Assembly: GCF_030463565.1 (NCBI RefSeq)
Contig: NC_134651.1
Span: 12,164,734-12,228,733, forward strand
Direction of reading: 5' to 3'
DNA: 64,000 bases
Source: Pelecanus crispus
Taxonomy: Eukaryota; Chordata; Aves; Pelecaniformes; Pelecanidae
Below, one piece after another: positions 60,401 through 64,000 of the stretch. A program made the translations under genes and the position numbers. How positions within the stretch are numbered: position 1 is the first letter of the stretch; every line of letters starts with the position of its first letter. The notes under the pieces are model-generated. The model ran no database searches and was not told the origin of the DNA. It saw nothing but the letters and a program-made list of their open reading frames with translations.

Positions 60401-62948
60401 CTTTAGCTCCAAAGCTTTGACAGAGCCTCTAATTATAGGTGTGGCGAGGCTGTTTGTCCATAAAATAGCGATGGTGTTTAGTCATGCACCAACTGCCCGG
60501 GAAGCTCTACCTTCGCTCCCACTCTGCTCTGGGGGCACGAGCGCCAGCACCGCAGCTGCCCGTGCTGCCGGAGCTCCCGGCGGGGAGGGGCCGCGGCAGA
60601 GGGCAGGATCCCGGCGGAAAGGCCCGGGAGTCCCCCACCCGCCACCCCAGCGTGGAGCCGTGTCCCCGTGTCGTGTGTGTGTGCCCCGTCCCCCGGGACG
60701 GCGGAGGAGCCGCCGCCGCGCCGCAGCCCGCGCCTCCCGCCGGCAGGGGGCCCCCCGCGCCGCCACGCGCCCGGCCGCCGTTCAAACCGCGCGCCACTCT
60801 CCGCGCCCCGCTCATTGGCCGCCCGCCAGCGCGCCGGCCCGGCGCCCCGCGGGCTGCCGGGAAGTGTAGTCCCGGCGGGGGCGGCGCGGCGGACTCCGGC
60901 TCCCAGGGGGCGGCGCGGGCAGGGCCGCACGTGGTGGGCGCCCCGCGGCACGGCGGCGGCCGGAGGCGGCGCTCGGCGCGGAGCCGCCGCCCGGGCGGGG
61001 CGGGACCCCCCCCCCCCCCGCCAGCACCACCCCGCCCCGCCGCCTCCCGGGAGCGCTCCGGACGGCACGGCGGGATGAGGGTGAACGGCCCCGGTGCCTC
61101 CGCGCTTCCCCCCGCCACCGGGTCTGTGTGTATGGAGGAGGGGGGGGGGGGGGGTCACCTTGCCGCCGCCCGCCCCGCAGCGCGGACCCCCGTGTCCTAC
61201 CCCCCCCGGGAGGCCGAGCCGGGGACGAGGCCCCCTTCCCCCACGCTGCAAAGGGCAGGGGAAGGTTAACGGCAAACTTGGCCCCGTTCCCCCAGGGAGG
61301 GATGGGGATCGACCCGCCTGGCCGCTTCCCGGCTCCGGGAGAGCCGGAGGCAGCGGAGAGCGAGCCGCGGCGCAGAGGCAGGGTGAGCGCGGCGGGGGGG
61401 GGTACGGCTGCGGGAGCGGGAAACAGAAGTGAAATCGAAATCTGCCAGAAACGGCGTTTTGTTGGCTGTTTTTCTTAAACCCTCCTCCCTGTCTTCCCCC
61501 CCCCCCCCTTTCCTCCAGCCTCGCTTCCCCCGGGAGCGGCACGACGCGGTGCCCGCCGGGGCACAGGGTGACGAGGCCCCCGGGCACGGCCGCCCCATCC
61601 CCCGCCGCCTTTCCACGCACCCGCCCGGGTCCAGCCGGGTCCCCCCGCAACTTTCCCGGCAGCGGCGGGAGGACCCGGCCGCGGCCCCGGGCTGGACGGG
61701 GCGCACCGCCGCCCACGGCCCGGCGGGGAGCGCAGCCCGCCCGGGTGCCCGGCGCCCCCGGAGGACGCTCCGCCGCGGCTCGCAGACAAAGACGGGCGCC
61801 AGGAGCCGCAGCGGGCACCCCCGGGAGAGCCTCTCCCGGCGGGTACCGGCGTTCCCCATCACCCCCGGCACCGACTCGCAAAGTTATCCCGCTGCGGGGA
61901 GCTCGGCCCGGAGCCCCCGGCCCCGCCGCAACCCGGGGCAGCTCCGCCGTGGGGGCTGCCCCCGCCGAGGCAACTCCGAAAATAGCAACTAACCCCCCCC
62001 TCCGGGGGCAGCTCCGGCGCAGCCCTCTGCCCCCCCCCGCCTCCGGGGGCGACTGCGAAATAGCACACCCCCCCATCCGGGGCAGCTCCGGCACAGCAAC
62101 TGCCCCCCCAAACCCTTCCGGGGGGGGCAACTCCGAAATAGCAACTCCCCCCCCGCTTCCTCCGGGGGTAACACCGACACAGCAATTGCCCCCCCCTCCC
62201 CCGCATCAAGCGGGTGCAACTCCGAAATAGCAACCGCTCCCCCCCCCCTTTTCGGCAGGAACTCCACAACAGTCACTGCCGCCCCCCCCCCCCCCCCCAG
62301 TGCATGCTCCGGAGCGCTCCCCCCCGCACCCCCGCCCCGCAGGGACGGGGCCGAGCGGGACCCAAGTTTGACGGGGCTGTCAAGCTCCCGCCGCGGACTG
62401 AATGAGGCGAGCGCTGCCCGCCGCCGCCATCCCCCCGCCGGAGACGGGTGCTAAGGCGCAACCGTGCTCCCCCCCCCCGCACACACACACTCGCTCCCCG
62501 AGCCCCTCCGCCACGGGACGGCCCCGCAGCCGCCGCCGATATCCGCGGGAAGGCGAGAGGGAGCGGGCCGCGGAGCCCGGCGCGGCACGGCGGGGCTCGC
62601 AGCACCGGCAAGGGCGGCGAGCACGTTTCCCGCACGCTGTAGACAAAGAAACGGCGCAGGCAGCTCCTCACGGCGAGCGCGGCGGCGGCGGCCCCGCACC
62701 GAGCCCCGCCGCGAACTTCAACGGTGGGGGGGGGGGGGGGAAGACACGACGGGCGCGAAGGCGGGAGGGGGGGGAGAGATTAAAAAAAAAAATTAGGAAA
62801 GGGAAAGAGATATAAAACCACAAAAAAAATCGCTTGGGGGTGGGGGGGAACCCATCAGCAGAAGAGCGGCGAGCGGGGGCCGCGGCGCGGGGCGGCGGCT
62901 CACCTTGGCGGAGATCTCGGCGCTGGTGTCCACGGCCGTGTCGGACAT
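54357..62948 (-). CDS. PTMA: PTMA, prothymosin alpha (five coding exons, 111 aa)
   Basis: Coding join on the - strand: 62948-62904, 58411-58340, 57635-57539, 54945-54872, 54404-54357 (336 nt, 111 codons plus TAG). All introns are GT-AG and phases close. The product is the small, intrinsically disordered, extremely acidic nuclear protein that binds histone H1 and acts in chromatin remodelling, proliferation and apoptosis control. Residues 2-29 correspond to thymosin alpha 1. A NEENGE segment (known KEAP1-binding site) follows the second junction, then a Glu/Asp tract (about residues 52-95), then the nuclear localisation signal GKR...KKQK. Length equals the longer human isoform. Differences from recalled human include Thr4, Ala10, Ser13, Ala14 and Pro102. 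It converges with PDE6D. Confidence 0.97.
54405..54871 (-). other. PTMA: PTMA intron 4
   Basis: A 467-base GC-rich intron. Nothing besides splice sites was recognised. Confidence 0.9.
54872..54945 (-). CDS. PTMA: PTMA coding exon 4
   Basis: Encodes the end of Gly72 and EEEDGDEDDEAEGATGKRAA followed by EDDE. It closes the acidic tract and carries the GKR part of the nuclear localisation signal. The donor GAG|GTAGGA and the acceptor TACGCAG are good. Confidence 0.96.
54946..57538 (-). other. PTMA: PTMA intron 3 (2.6 kb)
   Basis: Mostly unique. It includes an A/G homopolymer stretch at 55257-55290, an AT-rich patch at 55330-55560 and another at 56640-56830 with TAAT and ATTAAC motifs that look more like conserved regulatory DNA than the GC-rich surroundings. 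No nested gene was seen. Confidence 0.8.
57539..57635 (-). CDS. PTMA: PTMA coding exon 3
   Basis: Encodes ENEENGEQEADNEVDEEEEE, GGEEEDEEEEGD and the first base of Gly72. It carries the KEAP1-binding NEENGE and most of the Glu tract. One Asp breaks the run of Glu found in human. The acceptor is a tandem AAGGAG (57638-57633), so use of the second AG would drop Glu40. That change would reproduce the 110-residue isoform known in human. Confidence 0.96.
57636..58339 (-). other. PTMA: PTMA intron 2 (0.7 kb)
   Basis: A long T-rich polypyrimidine run (A-run on + at about 57658-57670) precedes the exon 3 acceptor. Nothing else was recognised. Confidence 0.88.
58340..58411 (-). CDS. PTMA: PTMA coding exon 2
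   Basis: Exactly 24 codons in phase 0: DLKEKKEVVEETENGRDAPA followed by NGNA. It contains the C-terminal half of thymosin alpha 1, ending at Asn29. Thr27 replaces human Ala. The donor is GCT|GTGAGT and the acceptor TCCAG. Confidence 0.97.
60781..60933 (-). promoter_or_regulatory. PTMA: Intronic cell-cycle promoter module: E-box, ZNF143-like site, CCAAT, CDE/CHR
   Basis: Reading in the PTMA direction, the order is as follows. A palindromic CACGTG E-box lies at 60928-60933. Next is an ACTACACTTCCCGGCAGC site (60853-60870), matching the ZNF143/THAP11 motif. A CCAAT box follows (ATTGG on + at 60814-60818). Last is a CDE GGCGC (60791-60795), four bases, then the CHR TTTGAA (60781-60786). The CCAAT-to-CHR distance of about 32 bp and the four-base CDE-CHR spacer are those of DREAM/MuvB-regulated promoters such as CDC25C. 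The E-box lies about 2.1 kb inside the transcript, fitting the MYC-responsive intronic E-box described for human PTMA. It could be an enhancer or an alternative PTMA promoter. Confidence 0.55.
61930..62280 (-). repeat. C-rich minisatellite, about 40 bp period, in PTMA intron 1
   Basis: Nine degenerate units start near 61939, 61971, 62009, 62050, 62083, 62128, 62169, 62217 and 62256. Two unit types tend to alternate: CAACTCCGAAATAGCAAC and CAGCTCCGGCACAGCAAC, separated by runs of C and a CTTCCGGGGG-like stretch. This gives a higher-order step of 74-89 bp. In the PTMA transcript the strand is G-rich, with a G run in nearly every unit. It creates the illusion of a long open frame. Confidence 0.8.
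62904..62948 (-). CDS. PTMA: PTMA coding exon 1
   Basis: Fifteen codons: MSDTAVDTSAEISAK, donor AAG|GTGAGC. The N-terminal SD...AVDTS start of thymosin alpha 1 is retained, including the Thr known to be phosphorylated in the AVDTS context. Human reads MSDAAVDTSSEITTK, so four of 15 residues differ. The start is fixed by the family N-terminus. Confidence 0.96.
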
Positions 62949-63150
62949 GGCGGGGGCGTGCGGGGCTGTGGCGGGGCTGTGGCGGCGCGGGCGGCGGCGC
63001 GGGCAGAACAATGCCAAGATGGCTTTGCGCGAGCCAGTGGGGACTCACGCGGCGCCACGGGCCCTCTTATAGAGCCGAGGGCGGCGCGCGCGCTGCCCCG
63101 CGCCGCGCCCATTGGCCGCGCGCGCCGCGGCCGCCGGCGCCCATTGGCCG
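62949..63150 (-). promoter_or_regulatory. PTMA: PTMA core promoter and 5' UTR
   Basis: Reading leftward, two CCAAT boxes (ATTGG on + at 63143-63147 and 63111-63115) lie 32 bp apart, the NF-Y spacing. A TATA-like TATAAGA at 63065-63071 follows, placing the start near 63035-63040, and then a short 5' UTR of about 90 bases. An AAGATGGC-like YY1 motif on + lies at 63014-63021 within the 5' UTR. The order suits strong, proliferation-linked transcription. Confidence 0.7.
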
Positions 63151-64000
63151 CGGCGCAAACAATGGGCACGGCCGCTTAAAGCGGCAGGAGCCGGAGCCGC
63201 CGGCACTGCGGCGATGAGTTCGGGCCCGGTCTCAGCGTGGGCGAGGCGCGGGGCGGTGGGCGGCGGAGCCCCGCCCCTTTTCCTCCCCTCCCTCCGCGCT
63301 GCCTCCGCCCCCGCCGCCTCCGCCCCGCCCCGCCGCGCCGTGTGAGGCGGCGGGGGGGGAGGGAGCTCCCCCTCCCCCGTGGTGCCCCCCCCCCCCCCCC
63401 CCCGCCGCAGCCAGCCCGCATGCCTGCGGAGGGGCGGGAGGCGCGCACGCCCGCCCGCGGAGGGGAGGAAAAATAATAAGAGTTAAAAATAATAATAATA
63501 GTAATGCGGGAGAGCCGGCGCTCCCCCCCCCCCCCTGCACCCCGGTCCCCCGGGGCCTTCCCGCGCCCGGGGCACGGCGCCCGCCCGGGGCGGCCGGTGG
63601 TGCCGGACCTGGCGGGCGGTACCGGGGAGCCCCGCTCCCCCGGTCGCCGCCGGGGTAACCCGTCCCCCTCCTCCCCCGCGCAACCTTGCGCCGTGTTTTC
63701 GGCGCCGCGGAAACTTTTTTTGCCACAACAACAACCGCCGCCCCCGGGGGGAGCGGGGGAGGGGCGGCCAGCCGGGCCCGCCGGGGGTGCTGGCCGCCGC
63801 CGCCGCGCACAAATGCGGGATTCCCACCCATTCACTTATTTTACAATAAAAAAACCCACCCAGGCGGCCTCGCCGACCCTCTCCCCCCCCCCCCCCCCCC
63901 CCCCCACACACACCTTTCGTGAGCTTAAGGCTTGGCACGCACCAGGAGCTTCCCCGCACTCCCCCCTCCGCAGCCCGCCGTTACACCGGACCGCAGCCCC
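63151..64000. promoter_or_regulatory. CpG island upstream of PTMA
   Basis: Extremely GC-rich sequence with long homopolymer C runs (63387-63402 and 63885-63905) and a short (TAA)-type run near 63475-63503. No coding exon was recognised on either strand; open frames are compositional. Possible assembly length errors in the homopolymers should be kept in mind. Confidence 0.6.

Larger units (their letters stand above)
58412..62903 (-). other. PTMA: PTMA intron 1 (4.5 kb)
   Basis: The part near exon 2 (58.4-60.4 kb) is ordinary. The part near exon 1 (60.4-62.9 kb) is one continuous CpG island. It holds a cell-cycle-type promoter module at 60.78-60.93 kb, a C-rich minisatellite at 61.93-62.28 kb and many homopolymer C runs. 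In human, an E-box in this intron is known to mediate MYC control of PTMA. Confidence 0.85.

Noticed and set aside
60478-62130. Minus-strand open frame of 550 codons
   Set aside because: It runs through the CpG island and the minisatellite of PTMA intron 1. The product is Pro/Gly/Ala/Arg-rich with no domain, and overlapping frames are open on both strands, as expected from GC composition.

Overview
The window is vertebrate nuclear DNA and almost certainly avian. It has long spliced genes with GT-AG introns. Its interspersed repeats are mainly CR1 LINE fragments plus decayed MIR-like and L3-like relics. It also shows the very GC-rich, CpG-rich, homopolymer-rich texture typical of bird microchromosomes. 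The species cannot be named from the sequence alone.

Two complete protein-coding genes can be read exon by exon, lying tail to tail. PDE6D is on the + strand, coding 1703-40964 in five exons, 150 aa. It encodes the prenyl-binding chaperone that ferries farnesylated and geranylgeranylated cargo. PTMA is on the - strand, coding 62948-54357 in five exons, 111 aa. It encodes prothymosin alpha, a highly acidic nuclear protein. The same convergent PTMA/PDE6D pair is known on human chromosome 2q37, where COPS7B lies head to head with PDE6D. COPS7B coding sequence is not visible here and would lie left of the window.

Layout: 1-1000, AT-rich flank without a recognisable gene. 1000-2350, CpG-island promoter of PDE6D. 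1753-32489, a 30.7 kb first intron holding mostly unique AT-rich sequence plus relics, including a decayed DIRS-type reverse-transcriptase fragment near 16.0 kb. 32.5-41.5 kb, PDE6D exons 2-5 and the 3' UTR. 42.1-43.1 kb, two CR1 3' ends. From about 43.6 kb base composition jumps to GC-rich and stays so. 43.6-53.5 kb is a 10 kb GC-rich intergenic block with an orphan CpG island, a CTCF-like site, a striking array of regularly spaced CCAAT boxes in front of a TATA box on the - strand (50.85-51.17 kb), and an enhancer-like patch (51.9-52.4 kb). 53.5-63.05 kb is PTMA, followed by its promoter and upstream CpG island to 64.0 kb.

The most interesting parts are non-coding. First, the minus-strand NF-Y/CACC/TATA promoter between the two genes, with a 62-codon ORF just downstream, is a candidate undescribed transcription unit. 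Second, PTMA intron 1 holds a compact cell-cycle promoter module (CDE/CHR, CCAAT, ZNF143-like site, E-box) oriented like PTMA. Third, the same intron has a C-rich minisatellite of about 40 bp period. In the PTMA protein, the residue after the known caspase site DDVD is proline, which should matter for cleavage. I found no operon, CRISPR, toxin, virus or other prokaryote-style system. Functional readings of regulatory motifs are inferences from motif matching by eye.
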